A DNA stretch of 64,000 nucleotides from Bacillus pseudomycoides DSM 12442 (GTDB lineage Bacteria; Bacillota; Bacilli; Bacillales; Bacillaceae_G), in assembly GCF_000161455.1 (NCBI RefSeq), contig NZ_CM000745.1, positions 4,231,519 through 4,295,518 on the forward strand, read 5' to 3'. Below are positions 1 through 9,192 of the stretch, in pieces. The notes under the pieces were generated by a model. That model was not told the DNA's origin and did not search any database. It saw only the letters and a program-made list of their open reading frames with translations. Position numbers and translations under genes: made by a program. Position 1 is the first letter of the stretch. Each line of letters begins with the position of its first letter.

Positions 1-1
1 A

Positions 2-2146
2 TGTAGCTTTGATGCATCAGTTGAAGAGATTTTTCACACATTATTGGTTGGTGCTACCCTATTTATTTGCAGCAAAGAACAACTGTTATCTGGTGAAGAA
101 TTTGTTCGATATCTGGAGGGAGAATCCATCAGTACCCTTACAGTGCCTCCATCTTTCTTAAGGGCGCTTCCGCAAAGTGAATTGCTGAGCCTTACTACAG
201 TGGTAACAGCTGGAGAACCTTGCTCGAAAGAACTGGCTGCCAAATGGGGCTATAATCGCCGATTTATAAATGCTTATGGTCCCACCGAAGCTACGGTTTG
301 TACTACACTCTCTGATGAAGTAGAGGAAAAAGTAAGTATCGGACGTCCTATAACTAACAAAAAGGTTTATATTATAAATCCATTGGGCCAATTGCAGCCT
401 ATTGGTGTCCCTGGCGAGCTTTGTATAGGCGGTGAAGGACTTGCAAGAGGATATTTAAATCAGCCTTCATTAACGGCGGAACGTTTTATTGATCATCCAC
501 TACTACCAGGAGCGAGAATATATTGTACAGGTGATCAGGCAAGATGGCTTCCAGATGGACGAATTGAATATTTAGGCAGACAGGATGAACAAGTGAAAAT
601 TCGCGGTTATAGAATTGAAATTGGAGAGATAGAGGCTACCTTGTTGAATTGTCCTGATGTAAAAGATGTAAAAGTTATCTGCCGAGAAGATACAAAAGGA
701 AATACTAGTCTCTGTGCGTACGTTGTTCTGAGCGGCGAATTGGAGGCAGGTGGACTGCGACGTTATCTGGCAAGTCAGCTTCCGGAATTTATGATTCCAG
801 AACACTTCCTGCAGCTAGACTCTTTCCCTTTTACCAGCAATGGAAAAATAGATAGGAGTAGACTCCCAAGTCCTAAACAAAGAAGAGTCGGGAAGCATAT
901 TTTTTCTTTTGCTGATCCTATAGAGCAAAAATTATCGGATTTATGGGGAGAAATTCTTGATATTCCCAATATAGGGGTTAATGATAATTTCTTTGAATTG
1001 GGAGGACAGTCCCTGAAAGGCATAATCTTTGTTTCAAGGTTACAGCAGGAACTGAATATAAAGCTTACCTTAAATGATCTTTTTCTACACCCAATCTTGA
1101 AAGATTTAGCTGATAGTATACGCAATAGAATGAATACCGAACAATATAGCTTTACCGTTCAGGAGCCGACTGGGTCTGAGGCAAAAGGAGTAGGAACTGC
1201 TAATTTTGATCCGTCTTATAAGATTCCAGCTTATGTTAAGCCAGAATTATATACCGAACAAGAGGTTCTTATAGGCTCAGGGGATATTAAAGTTCCGGCT
1301 AAATTGACAATACCAAAGAAGAAAGGCCTAATTCCTGCAGTGGTCCTAATTCCTGGAGACGGCGAAGTAGACCATGATTCGCGCTTATATGCACTTAAGC
1401 CGTTTAAAGATATTGCCCTGGGGCTGGCGAGCCAGAATATAGCTGTTTTACGTTATGAAAAACGAACGAACAAACGTTTTAAGTTTTTTAAAGACTATAC
1501 TGTATCGGATGAATTTACTGAAGATGCAGTTCAGGCAGTAAAGTTTCTAAGGGAAACAGACAAAATAGAAGTAGGTGACATTTTCCTGATCGGACACTGC
1601 CGGGGGGGATGGATGCTTCCTGACATCTTGGAGAGAAAAGAAATGGAAGGGGTAGCAGGGGGAGTTGTGCTATCTGCTCCAAATCCTCAGGTTTCTGCAG
1701 TTGAGATGCTTCTAAATAAAACAGACTTGTCCGGTTTATCTTCCGAAGAATTGAAACTGTGTAGAGAGCAACTGAGGATGATTCAATACCTTCCTATTGA
1801 TAAAATTAACACGAAAGAGTTTCGCTTAGCTCCGAGTGTTAAATGGTGGCATAGTTTAAAAGATTATATTCCTAGCCAGTCCTCGATGTTAAAAGATTTT
1901 CCGTTCTTAGTGCTTCAGGGAGGAAGGGATATTAATATAACAGAAGATGATTTCGAAAAATGGAAGGAAGTTTTGTCGGAGAATAGGAATGCAGTATTTA
2001 GCTATTACAAAAAATTAAATCATGCTTACGTAGAGGGAGAAGGACCTGGAACTATGGAAGAGTATCTGCTTCCTGGTAATGTTCCTGAGTATATAGTAGA
2101 AGAGATAGGTAATTGGATCAAAGAAAAAATTAAGGTTGTGAACTAG
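2..2146 (+). CDS. NRPS C-terminal part: adenylation, carrier and cysteine-type alpha/beta hydrolase domains (5' end outside window)
   Basis: The frame is open from base 2, so the start lies upstream. The visible protein begins at adenylation core A4 (FDAS) and continues through A5 (NAYGPTE), A6 (GELCIGGEGLARGYL), A7 (YCTGD), A8 (KIRGYRIEIGEIE) and A10 (NGKIDR). A carrier domain follows with the phosphopantetheine serine in GGQSL (visible codon 337). From about codon 400 there is an alpha/beta hydrolase. Its nucleophile elbow reads GHCRGG, with cysteine at codon 533, and possible partners are Asp643 (GGRDI) and His674 (NHAYVEG). This is not the usual short NRPS thioesterase; it looks more like dienelactone-hydrolase or S9-type hydrolases. 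Pocket residues aligned to GrsA read D-A-E-S-V-A-A-V-C-K, so a basic substrate is my inference. The next two genes supply carrier priming and editing. Confidence 0.9.
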   Translation, partial: CSFDASVEEIFHTLLVGATLFICSKEQLLSGEEFVRYLEGESISTLTVPPSFLRALPQSELLSLTTVVTAGEPCSKELAAKWGYNRRFINAYGPTEATVCTTLSDEVEEKVSIGRPITNKKVYIINPLGQLQPIGVPGELCIGGEGLARGYLNQPSLTAERFIDHPLLPGARIYCTGDQARWLPDGRIEYLGRQDEQVKIRGYRIEIGEIEATLLNCPDVKDVKVICREDTKGNTSLCAYVVLSGELEAGGLRRYLASQLPEFMIPEHFLQLDSFPFTSNGKIDRSRLPSPKQRRVGKHIFSFADPIEQKLSDLWGEILDIPNIGVNDNFFELGGQSLKGIIFVSRLQQELNIKLTLNDLFLHPILKDLADSIRNRMNTEQYSFTVQEPTGSEAKGVGTANFDPSYKIPAYVKPELYTEQEVLIGSGDIKVPAKLTIPKKKGLIPAVVLIPGDGEVDHDSRLYALKPFKDIALGLASQNIAVLRYEKRTNKRFKFFKDYTVSDEFTEDAVQAVKFLRETDKIEVGDIFLIGHCRGGWMLPDILERKEMEGVAGGVVLSAPNPQVSAVEMLLNKTDLSGLSSEELKLCREQLRMIQYLPIDKINTKEFRLAPSVKWWHSLKDYIPSQSSMLKDFPFLVLQGGRDINITEDDFEKWKEVLSENRNAVFSYYKKLNHAYVEGEGPGTMEEYLLPGNVPEYIVEEIGNWIKEKIKVVN

Positions 2147-2207
2147 GTAAACAGGATGCCTATGCAGTTTTAAAATGCATAGGCAATCTAGAGAGTGGGT
2201 GGTGAAC

Positions 2208-2939
2208 ATGATTGCATTATATGCAGTCAGAAACTCGGTAAGTTGGGATAGTATAGAAGTTGATAGAATATTAGAGACTATTCATCTGGCAGACAAGGTA
2301 AGAATCCTTAAATTTAAAAAAAATGAAGATAAAATGAGGGCGCTTCTAGCAGTACTTCTAGCCCGCTATGCTCTTGCTACTGCTCTTCAAATGCCGGAAG
2401 GGGAACTGATTGTTGAGCGTCTTGAAAATGGACGGCCTTTTCTTAAAGAACCAGCTGAATGGAAAGGCGATTTTAACCTTACCCATTCTGGCGAATGGGT
2501 AGTATGTGCCCTCAACTCTGCTGGGAGAATAGGAGTAGATACGGAGAAGATTGAGGAGATTGATATAAATTTATTTAAGGGTGTTCTTACAAGAACTGAG
2601 TTAGAAGTACTTACTGGCAACAAGGAAGATTCCATCCCTACTTTTTTTAGTTTATGGTCTCGAAAAGAATCATTTGTGAAAGCCTTAGGAACAGGATTAT
2701 CCTATCCTTTGGAAAAAGTGGAGTTTGTCCCTATACCAGATTCTGACAGTTATCAAGTTTACCTGTTGGGTGGGAGCTTTATCACTTCTTGGTATTGTAA
2801 AGATTTTTATTTGGATAAGAGATATAGTTTAGCTGTTTGTACCGATAAACTGCCCTTCCCTGAATCCCTAAACTTTCTTGATGCCTCAGACTTATTAAGC
2901 GGGCAGATGTCGACAAGCTATGGCAGTATAAATGAATAA
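2208..2939 (+). CDS. sfp: 4'-phosphopantetheinyl transferase, Sfp type
   Basis: This 243-residue enzyme should move phosphopantetheine from CoA to the carrier-domain serine of the upstream synthetase. The family signature is present: GVDTEKI (metal-binding Asp-x-Glu), then WSRKESFVKALGTGL, with the upstream basic/histidine stretch NLTHSGEWVV. I chose the ATG at 2208 because it follows GGGTGGTGAAC and gives an N-terminus of Sfp length; an in-frame ATG at 2175 has no good ribosome site. It lies 61 bp after the synthetase stop on the same strand and is presumably cotranscribed. It could also serve the second carrier protein at 13-17 kb. The NRPS, sfp, type II thioesterase order is common in Bacillus lipopeptide loci, including what I recall of the kurstakin locus. 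Confidence 0.92.
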   Translation: MIALYAVRNSVSWDSIEVDRILETIHLADKVRILKFKKNEDKMRALLAVLLARYALATALQMPEGELIVERLENGRPFLKEPAEWKGDFNLTHSGEWVVCALNSAGRIGVDTEKIEEIDINLFKGVLTRTELEVLTGNKEDSIPTFFSLWSRKESFVKALGTGLSYPLEKVEFVPIPDSDSYQVYLLGGSFITSWYCKDFYLDKRYSLAVCTDKLPFPESLNFLDASDLLSGQMSTSYGSINE

Positions 2940-2991
2940 ACAAAAATATAATAAAATTCAAGGTTAGAAAAATAAAAAAGGAGGAGTCAGC

Positions 2992-3759
2992 TTGAGTATC
3001 AACAAAAATAGTTTTTATTATTATAAACCCCAAAAAAGACCTTTGGTCCGGCTCTTATGTTTCCCCTATGCAGGAGGTAGTGCATTGGCTTACCGCCAAT
3101 GGAATCAAATTCTTGCTGAAGAAGTAGAAGTTTGCCCGGTACAGCTTCCCGGAAGAGAAAATCGACTAGCAGAAGAGCCTATTCGGTCCCTGCCAACGTT
3201 AATCTCTTTTCTTGCAGATGAACTGGAACCTGTTCTTAACAGCTCTATACCGTACGCTTTCTTTGGTCATAGTATGGGGGCTTTAATAAGCTACGAATTG
3301 GCTATAGAAATGAAAAAACGTTCATGGCAGATGCCTATAAGGCTATTTTTGTCAGGGAAAAGTTCTCCTCAAGTATCTAAAAGGGAGACACCTACATATA
3401 ATCTTCCGAAAAGAGAATTCATCGAGGAACTTAGAAAAATGAATGGTACACCAGAAGAAGTATTGGGCAATCATGAGATAATGGACCTGTTTTTACCAAT
3501 TCTGAGAGCCGATTTTGAACTTGTCGATACTTATCAATATGAAAAATCAAGCATGTTAAGTTGTCCAATAACAGTCTTTGGTGGCATAGATGATCCGTCA
3601 ATTAAAACAGAGGAATTGAAACACTGGAAAGAACTTACGACAAACAATTTTAATATGCACCTTTTTCCGGGCGATCATTTTTTTATCTATGAAAATGAAA
3701 AGAATTTGCTTAAGGTAGTTAATGAAGAACTAACCTATAAATTTCAGAAAACAAGGTAA
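2992..3759 (+). CDS. Type II thioesterase of NRPS cluster
   Basis: A 255-residue stand-alone alpha/beta hydrolase of the GrsT/SrfAD type, which removes misprimed or stalled acyl groups from carrier domains. Visible features are the family N-terminal LLCFPYAGGS, the nucleophile elbow GHSMG with Ser94, a late Asp in GGIDDP and the catalytic His in FPGDHFF. Translation starts at TTG 2992, nine bases after a strong AGGAGG. Unlike the hydrolase fused to the synthetase, this one keeps a normal serine nucleophile, so the cluster has one Ser-type editing enzyme and one Cys-type terminal domain. It is the last gene of the operon; a hairpin follows. Confidence 0.92.
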   Translation: MSINKNSFYYYKPQKRPLVRLLCFPYAGGSALAYRQWNQILAEEVEVCPVQLPGRENRLAEEPIRSLPTLISFLADELEPVLNSSIPYAFFGHSMGALISYELAIEMKKRSWQMPIRLFLSGKSSPQVSKRETPTYNLPKREFIEELRKMNGTPEEVLGNHEIMDLFLPILRADFELVDTYQYEKSSMLSCPITVFGGIDDPSIKTEELKHWKELTTNNFNMHLFPGDHFFIYENEKNLLKVVNEELTYKFQKTR

Positions 3760-3779
3760 AAACATTCCTTAATCTTGAA

Positions 3780-3805
3780 AAGGGCTGTCAGTTTTGACAG
3801 TCCTT
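3780..3805 (+). terminator. Hairpin after the NRPS operon
   Basis: Arms AAGGGCTGTCA and TGACAGTCCTT form an 11-bp stem with one G-T pair and a GTTT loop, 20 bp after the thioesterase stop. There is no T-run, so it is a hairpin of uncertain strength. Confidence 0.4.
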
Positions 3806-4211
3806 AACTTGTTGAGAAAGAGAGGCTTTTTCTTGTAACATCATTTTTTATTAACATTTTCATATTTTGAAAAGCGACTGTGAGGATAGCCTACTCACTT
3901 ATATTTCTTGATTATAGAAATCTGCAGTAGCAAAATCTGTACGACTTCATTTTATTTTTTCTATACTAAATAGATTATTTTTCTCCAGATGTAGATAGCT
4001 GGTTTAATCTAATCTTTATTCTATGCGCTTCCTATATGTGACGAGTTACATCCTTGTTCTTATTTTTTCTCATACAGTGAGAGGGAAAGGAATTTATAAC
4101 AATTTTCGGATTAAATTTAAAGGATTCAAGCCAATTTCAACATGAAAAAAGCGAGTTTTCCTGTACTAAGGAATTGAATCACCAGCTTTTCTTTTAATTA
4201 CTTACGTAATA
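3806..4211. other. Intergenic, no gene seen
   Basis: AT-rich spacer between convergent genes. I see no ORF with a ribosome site and no recognisable RNA. Confidence 0.5.
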
Positions 4212-4250
4212 TTAATAATAATACTGCTCCCTGTAACGTATTATTATTAA
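4212..4250 (-). terminator. Perfect AT-rich inverted repeat at the end of the MocR gene
   Basis: Two perfect 13-nt arms, TTAATAATAATAC and its complement, surround a 13-nt loop. The right arm includes the MocR stop codon. No long T-run follows on the minus strand, so termination is likely but not certain. Confidence 0.45.
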
Positions 4251-5695
4251 CGTTTTGCCAGTTCTCGAATGATTCGACTAATTTGGTAGATTCCCTGCTT
4301 CAAATCTTTTAAAGAGGCATAGCCATAAGATAAGCGAAGATAACGGTGGGATTCTTGACCATAAATATTCCCTGGGTTAAAAAGGATACCTTCAGATAAT
4401 GCTTTTATGTAAAGCTCTCTCATTGATAATTTTGGTAGTATTTTCAACCAAATAAAAAACCCGCCCTTTGGTACATCCCATGTGGCTATATCCTTTAAAT
4501 GAATGTTTAGTGCCTCCAATACTACTGTTCTCCGTATTTTAAGCTGTTCCCTTACAGATTCAAGGTGCTGTTCATATAACCCGCTTGTTAACCATTCAGC
4601 AGCAACTCTTTGAGATAACGAACTAGAACCGTAGTCAGTTTGCATTTTAATATCGGATAATCGTTCAATTACAGGTTCTGGACCGACAATCCAACCAATT
4701 CTTAAACCGGGGCTTAACGTTTTGGATAAACTACCAAGATATAATACGTGTCCATTTTTATCTAATGCCTTTAATGGGGGAGGAGGTGGAGCATCGATCC
4801 ATAACTCTCGATAAATATCATCTTCAATTATCGGCAGCTGTTCTTTTTCACATACTTCAAGGAGCTTTTGACGTTGTTTTTCAGACATTAAAATCCCCGT
4901 AGGATTATGAAAACAAGGAATGGAGTATAAAAGCGCTCTACCTCGCTGTTTTTTTGATACGGTAACGGAGTTTGGAAAAAGATCGTGTTCACCCATTGGT
5001 AGACCTGTAAGCTTCATTCCAGCTGATTGAAACACATGTAGCGAATAAAGGTATGACGGCTTTTCCAGTAAAACGGTTGATCCTCTGTGTAGAAGGCCAA
5101 CTGAAATCAATTGCAAAGCTTGTAATGCCCCGGAAACAATTAAAATGGAAGAAGTGGAGGCATGAATACCAAATGTTTTTAAATAGTTGCTTAACGCTTC
5201 ACGTAAAGGCAGAAATCCTTTTGGTTCTTCATATCCGAAAGCCTCTATTTTTTCAGATACCCTTCGTATGATGAGCTTCATTGTATCTAAAGGAAATACA
5301 TCTTTTGAAAGTTCACCCTTACTAAGCTGAATAAGGTTTGTATTTGTTTCGGCTTGATTAATCTCTTGGACAGTCGCTTGACTTGGTTTAAGTAATCCCG
5401 ATTTGACATGTTCGTTCCAATCGGGCGAAGGATTTGTAGCTAGTAATGTCCATGTATTATTAACTACGACTGTGCCCATTCCTATTTTTCCTTCAATCAA
5501 CCCATCTGCTATTAATTCCTCTAAAGCAGTAATGACAGTACTTCGGTTTACTTCGAACAACTTGGCTAATTGTCGCTGGCTTGGAATTTTACTTCCAATT
5601 GGCCATTCCCCGTAGGCGATTTTATCTTTTATATAATTAACAATTTTTTGATATTTAAGGGTTTTTTCGGTTCGTTTGCAATCGATACTACTCAC
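4247..5695 (-). CDS. MocR/PdxR-type regulator (GntR wHTH fused to aminotransferase fold)
   Basis: An N-terminal GntR winged helix (about residues 10-75, with QRQLAKLFEVNRSTVITALEE) is joined to a fold-type I aminotransferase domain. The PLP lysine is in GSLSKTLSPGLRIGW, and FHNPTG and the aspartate in IEDDIYRE are also present. MocR proteins use PLP or an amine/amino acid as effector and usually control a neighbouring gene, here the divergent EamA exporter at 5856. I prefer GTG 5695: AAAGGAGAG lies six bases upstream, whereas the ATG at 5713 would place that ribosome site inside the coding sequence. The shared intergenic region has TGGTTGG twice (5732 and 5756), like the direct repeats MocR proteins bind; that reading is inference. 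Confidence 0.88.
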   Translation of the reverse strand: MSSIDCKRTEKTLKYQKIVNYIKDKIAYGEWPIGSKIPSQRQLAKLFEVNRSTVITALEELIADGLIEGKIGMGTVVVNNTWTLLATNPSPDWNEHVKSGLLKPSQATVQEINQAETNTNLIQLSKGELSKDVFPLDTMKLIIRRVSEKIEAFGYEEPKGFLPLREALSNYLKTFGIHASTSSILIVSGALQALQLISVGLLHRGSTVLLEKPSYLYSLHVFQSAGMKLTGLPMGEHDLFPNSVTVSKKQRGRALLYSIPCFHNPTGILMSEKQRQKLLEVCEKEQLPIIEDDIYRELWIDAPPPPPLKALDKNGHVLYLGSLSKTLSPGLRIGWIVGPEPVIERLSDIKMQTDYGSSSLSQRVAAEWLTSGLYEQHLESVREQLKIRRTVVLEALNIHLKDIATWDVPKGGFFIWLKILPKLSMRELYIKALSEGILFNPGNIYGQESHRYLRLSYGYASLKDLKQGIYQISRIIRELAKR

Positions 5696-5855
5696 TAAAA
5701 ACTCTCCTTTCACATTCTTTTCGATTCAAAGTGGTTGGGTTAGTAATTGCTCAACTGGTTGGAGACATTTTACCAAATATTTATTAAGATGAGAAATATT
5801 AACGAGGTAGAAAAGGTATTGGCTGCTTTCTAATTCTATAAAAGGAAGTGATGAG

Positions 5856-6773
5856 ATGGAAATTAAATGGGATTTTCGTGTTATAGTCGCTTATGGTCTT
5901 ACTATTTTTCTATGGGCTTCAGCTTTTCCAGGAATACGGGTTGGATTAGAATCTTATTCACCTGAACATCTCGCTCTTTTTCGATTACTAATCGGTTCTG
6001 CATTGCTTGTGTTTATTGCTATAATCACTCGTATGCGGTTACCACAATTAAAGGATATCCCTGCTATTTTATTGTTAGGTTTTTTAGGTTTCACTGTTTA
6101 CCATACAGCTTTAAACATTGGAGAGAAAACAGTGAGTGCAGGTGTTGCGAGCCTTCTTGTCTCAACAACTCCTATTTTCTCTGCTCTTTTAGCCGTTTGG
6201 TTTCTACGTGAACGGTTTGGACTATCGAGATGGATTGGATCTATTATAAGCTTTTTGGGAGTAGCTTTGATTTCATTTGCAACAGAGGGAGAGGTTGAAA
6301 TCACTAGTGGGATTTTGTTTATTCTTTTAGCATCCTGTTCAGAAAGTGTATATTTTGTTTTTCAAATACGTTATTTAAAAAAGTATGGATTTTTTGCATT
6401 TACAACCTATACGATTTGGGCGGGTACGTTTTTTATGCTTTTCTTTCTCCCAGGATTAACGAGTGAAATGATGAAATCATCTATAGAATCAACACTTAGT
6501 ATTGTTTACTTAGGTCTCTTCCCTACGGTTATTCCTTACCTTGCATTAGCGTACGTTACATCACGTGTCGGAGCTTCGGAAGCTACAAGTTCTCTTTACC
6601 TAACACCGGCTCTTGCATTTGTTATTGCATGGATATGGCTTGGAGAGGTACCAACTGTACTTACCGTTATAGGTGGGGGAGTCACACTATTTGGAGTTTT
6701 GTTCATCCAACTCAAAGTAGATAAATTCCAACAAAAAGCAAAGCAAAATATGCAACACGGAGAAAAAATCTAA
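5856..6773 (+). CDS. EamA/DMT-family transporter
   Basis: 305 residues with about ten hydrophobic helices arranged as two EamA repeats (first about 10-140, second about 150-290, the second containing FPTVIPYLALAYVTSRVGASEAT). The family exports amino acids, cofactors or drugs across the cytoplasmic membrane. Start ATG is preceded by AAAAGGAAGTGATGAG. The divergent MocR regulator suggests that export depends on a PLP-related or amino acid signal. The substrate cannot be told from sequence. Confidence 0.88.
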   Translation: MEIKWDFRVIVAYGLTIFLWASAFPGIRVGLESYSPEHLALFRLLIGSALLVFIAIITRMRLPQLKDIPAILLLGFLGFTVYHTALNIGEKTVSAGVASLLVSTTPIFSALLAVWFLRERFGLSRWIGSIISFLGVALISFATEGEVEITSGILFILLASCSESVYFVFQIRYLKKYGFFAFTTYTIWAGTFFMLFFLPGLTSEMMKSSIESTLSIVYLGLFPTVIPYLALAYVTSRVGASEATSSLYLTPALAFVIAWIWLGEVPTVLTVIGGGVTLFGVLFIQLKVDKFQQKAKQNMQHGEKI

Positions 6774-7029
6774 GGAAATAAGGATGTATAATGAAAGGAA
6801 GATAACTATGATTTCCAAAGATACAGTAAGTTATATCTAATTAATTTTCTGATTAATCAATTTATTTAACTTTCGTTTTACATCTCGAATCAGATATTTA
6901 GATAGTTTTCTCCTTTACACAATTGAAAGTATCAATGAACTTCTTAATTTTAAGGGGGTAATTACTCATCGAGTGGACGTAAAAAGATAGAGAACAATTT
7001 CATCAAAAATTTCTTAGAAAATATCTGTA
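6774..7029. other. Intergenic, no gene seen
   Basis: AT-rich DNA between the EamA gene and the IS110 relic. No supported ORF. Confidence 0.5.
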
Positions 7030-7270
7030 TCCTTAAAACAATGTTAACGATTCTAACTATTACTTCTGTCTTGTCAAATTCCTTCATAGTTGCCAATATA
7101 CGCTGCTAGAACCATTCAACCCCTTCTTTTGACTGAGAAATAGGAAATGCTTTTTGCAGTACACGATCTGACTCATCAATGAGATAAGCGCAATGAGTTC
7201 GTTTAGCTATATCTATTCCAATTACAAGAGTAGCATCGATAACTTGATTAATTTTGAGTAAAATCTATAT
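7030..7270 (-). pseudogene. IS110-family transposase N-terminal remnant
   Basis: On the minus strand one frame reads VIGIDIAKRTHCAYLIDES and then FPISQSKEGVEWF, followed by an in-frame stop, then ILATMKEFDKTEVIV in the same frame. This is the N-terminal DEDD-type region of IS110 transposases. The rest is missing and similarity fades after about 75 residues. It is a decayed insertion, not a working gene. Confidence 0.72.
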
Positions 7271-7303
7271 AGAGTCCTCTTAATAAATGTTATAAAACTA
7301 CTT

Positions 7304-7363
7304 AATTAATCGTAAGAGAAAGGCTATCGAGAATCTCCTGACAGTCTTCTCCTACGATTAATT
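7304..7363. repeat. Long inverted repeat/hairpin
   Basis: Arms 7304-7320 and 7347-7363 are complementary over 17 bp with one G-T pair (AATTAATCGTAAGAGAA against its partner), around a 26-nt loop. It lies downstream of the HTH-TPR gene on the minus strand and could stop that transcript or be the end of a lost mobile element. Confidence 0.6.
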
Positions 7364-7411
7364 TATTCTGATCCTATTTTATACTATGTTAAAGGGCCAG
7401 GAAGCTCTTCG

Positions 7412-7483
7412 TTAAGAGTAGACAAAAATTAAGGTAATCATAGAAAGATTATGTAAGTATTTTCTCGTGATAAAAAACCTCAC
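7412..7483 (-). CDS. Possible 23-residue peptide ORF overlapping the HTH-TPR gene stop
   Basis: A GTG overlaps the TGA of the upstream regulator (GTGA) and opens a 23-codon frame ending MITLIFVYS, with a basic N-terminal part and a hydrophobic C-terminal part. RRNPP receptors usually have their signal-peptide gene directly downstream and often overlapping, so position is the main argument. It is shorter than PapR or NprX and lacks a clear secretion signal. It could easily be chance. Confidence 0.25.
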   Translation of the reverse strand: MRFFITRKYLHNLSMITLIFVYS

Positions 7484-8730
7484 TTTTTAATTTTTTTTAG
7501 AATTTCTTTACAGTATTCAAAATAATGAGCAGACTGCTTATATTTTTGGTTTTCCTTAAAATATTCTGCTAATAATTCTGAGTAGTAAATGGCATTACGG
7601 TACAAGCAGTTTTTCTCAAAATAGGGAAGTGCAATTTTTTTTGTGTAATATACAAATTCTTCAAATTCCTTGTCGTACAAATGCTTAAGTATTTTATACT
7701 CGTGTTTTAATTCTAGGCTTTTTGTTTTCCCTTCTAAACTTTCTGCCTTTTGTATCCATAAAAGTAATTGTCTATTTTCTTTTTTGTTATACAGTGCTTT
7801 TATGATACACAATATAGTTATTAATTTTCCATCGTAATTATGATCCTGTTTAAGATCCAAACTCTTTTTATAATGATCTAATGCTTTGGTTTTATCGCCT
7901 CTCAGATAATAAAAATGCCCTATATTATGTTCGATAATGCCCAAAGCATCTTCGTTCTCGACCTTCTTTGCAAGTGTGTTTGCCCAATTAAAATTTGTCT
8001 CGGCCTCATCAAATTGTTCCATCCACTGATAAAGGATACCTAAAAGTAGGTGACAGTCGCTGCTGCGGTCTAGATTATAAATCTCTCTGAATATGTCAAG
8101 TGCTTGATTGGTAAAAACGATTGCCTGAAAGTGTTTTTCAATTTTAGTTGCAGTAAGCCCCAATGAATAAAGAACATCTGCTTTTTCAAGAGAAGGTGTA
8201 TCACCGTTAAAGAGGGATTCAGCTTCTTTATAAGAGTCAAAAGCGTTTTCAAACTCATTATTCAGATATTCATAGTTACCTTTAAATTTGAAATAATAGA
8301 AAGACATTTCCTTTGGGATGTTATTTGAAATTTCTGATATTTTTTTTAAAAGATTTTTAGCTTCTTGAAGCTTTCCTAAAGTTAAAAGAAATCTAATGCT
8401 GACAAGCTGAAATAAAGAGTATGGTTCAAAAGAGCTTTTAATTGTAATTTTTTTTGAGAGGCTATTATAGGTTTCAGCAGATTTCTCTGTATCTTTATTA
8501 ATTATTTGCTGATACCACAAACGGATTTCCTCACACAGCTTTTGGTCTTGCTGAACATCCTCCGTAATATTTAGCCTGGTAAGTAATTCTTCTATAATAT
8601 CGGAGCTAGCAGTAATCTGGCCATTCTCAATTTTAGATAAGTAGGAAACGGAAATCAATCCTGATGCCAATTCTTCTTGAGTAAGAGACATTTTTGTACG
8701 ATGAAATTTAATGTTTTGCCCTACATGCAA
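7480..8730 (-). CDS. HTH-TPR regulator of RRNPP (Rap/NprR/PlcR) type
   Basis: 416 residues. An XRE-type helix-turn-helix at residues 1-60 (LTQEELASGLISVSYLSKIENG) is followed by helical TPR repeats over about 100-410, including LGIIEHNIGHFYYLRGDKTKALDHY. This is the layout of NprR and PlcR, cytoplasmic regulators that bind re-imported signal peptides. A ribosome-like GGGGTGA precedes the ATG. It lies between IS relics and the NRPS locus, so it may control the island's genes; in B. thuringiensis NprR is known to control kurstakin synthesis. I cannot say it is NprR itself: no nprX-like gene or metalloprotease gene adjoins it. Confidence 0.82.
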   Translation of the reverse strand: MHVGQNIKFHRTKMSLTQEELASGLISVSYLSKIENGQITASSDIIEELLTRLNITEDVQQDQKLCEEIRLWYQQIINKDTEKSAETYNSLSKKITIKSSFEPYSLFQLVSIRFLLTLGKLQEAKNLLKKISEISNNIPKEMSFYYFKFKGNYEYLNNEFENAFDSYKEAESLFNGDTPSLEKADVLYSLGLTATKIEKHFQAIVFTNQALDIFREIYNLDRSSDCHLLLGILYQWMEQFDEAETNFNWANTLAKKVENEDALGIIEHNIGHFYYLRGDKTKALDHYKKSLDLKQDHNYDGKLITILCIIKALYNKKENRQLLLWIQKAESLEGKTKSLELKHEYKILKHLYDKEFEEFVYYTKKIALPYFEKNCLYRNAIYYSELLAEYFKENQKYKQSAHYFEYCKEILKKIKK

Positions 8731-9192
8731 AATTTCACCCCTCTGATAATGATTTTTTACAATAATTAGTATACAAAAATGTGAGAATATTAGAAAGAGT
8801 TAATTTATATTTTAGGGAAATTATTTTTTAAAAAGTACATTTCTTCAGAACTTAGGTTCTGTTTAAGCTTTTATGTCTCAGTCACTTGGTGTTGATTTAA
8901 CATAGCATTAATTCAGTTGGTAGCTAACTTTGAAGCATTGTAAATTAAGGTTACTAGTTAAAAGTAAACTTTGGTGCATTTTTCCGTTCGATAATGAACA
9001 TTGTTCAATTGAAATAATTGCTTGAGATAAGCATTTACACATTCTATAGCGGTACGGCACTTAAATATAGTTTTCTAAACTTTTGATACTTTAACTGGTG
9101 TTATATATTTTCTAAGAGCCATATTGATTTTCAAGCTTACCTTCACAAATTCTTGTTAACACTGAGAATATAAAAAATAGGAGGTAAAGTGT
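8731..9192. other. Intergenic, no gene seen
   Basis: AT-rich promoter-side DNA of the HTH-TPR gene. No supported ORF, and no recognisable repeat. Confidence 0.5.

Noticed and set aside
2..3759. Assignment of the first NRPS locus to kurstakin synthesis.
   Set aside because: The NRPS, sfp, thioesterase order fits, but the pocket code does not look like glutamine and the terminal domain is an unusual Cys-hydrolase. Without the upstream modules the product cannot be named.
7480..8730. Naming the HTH-TPR protein nprR or plcR.
   Set aside because: No nprX, papR or linked protease gene adjoins it, and both families have similar layouts. Only the superfamily is supported.
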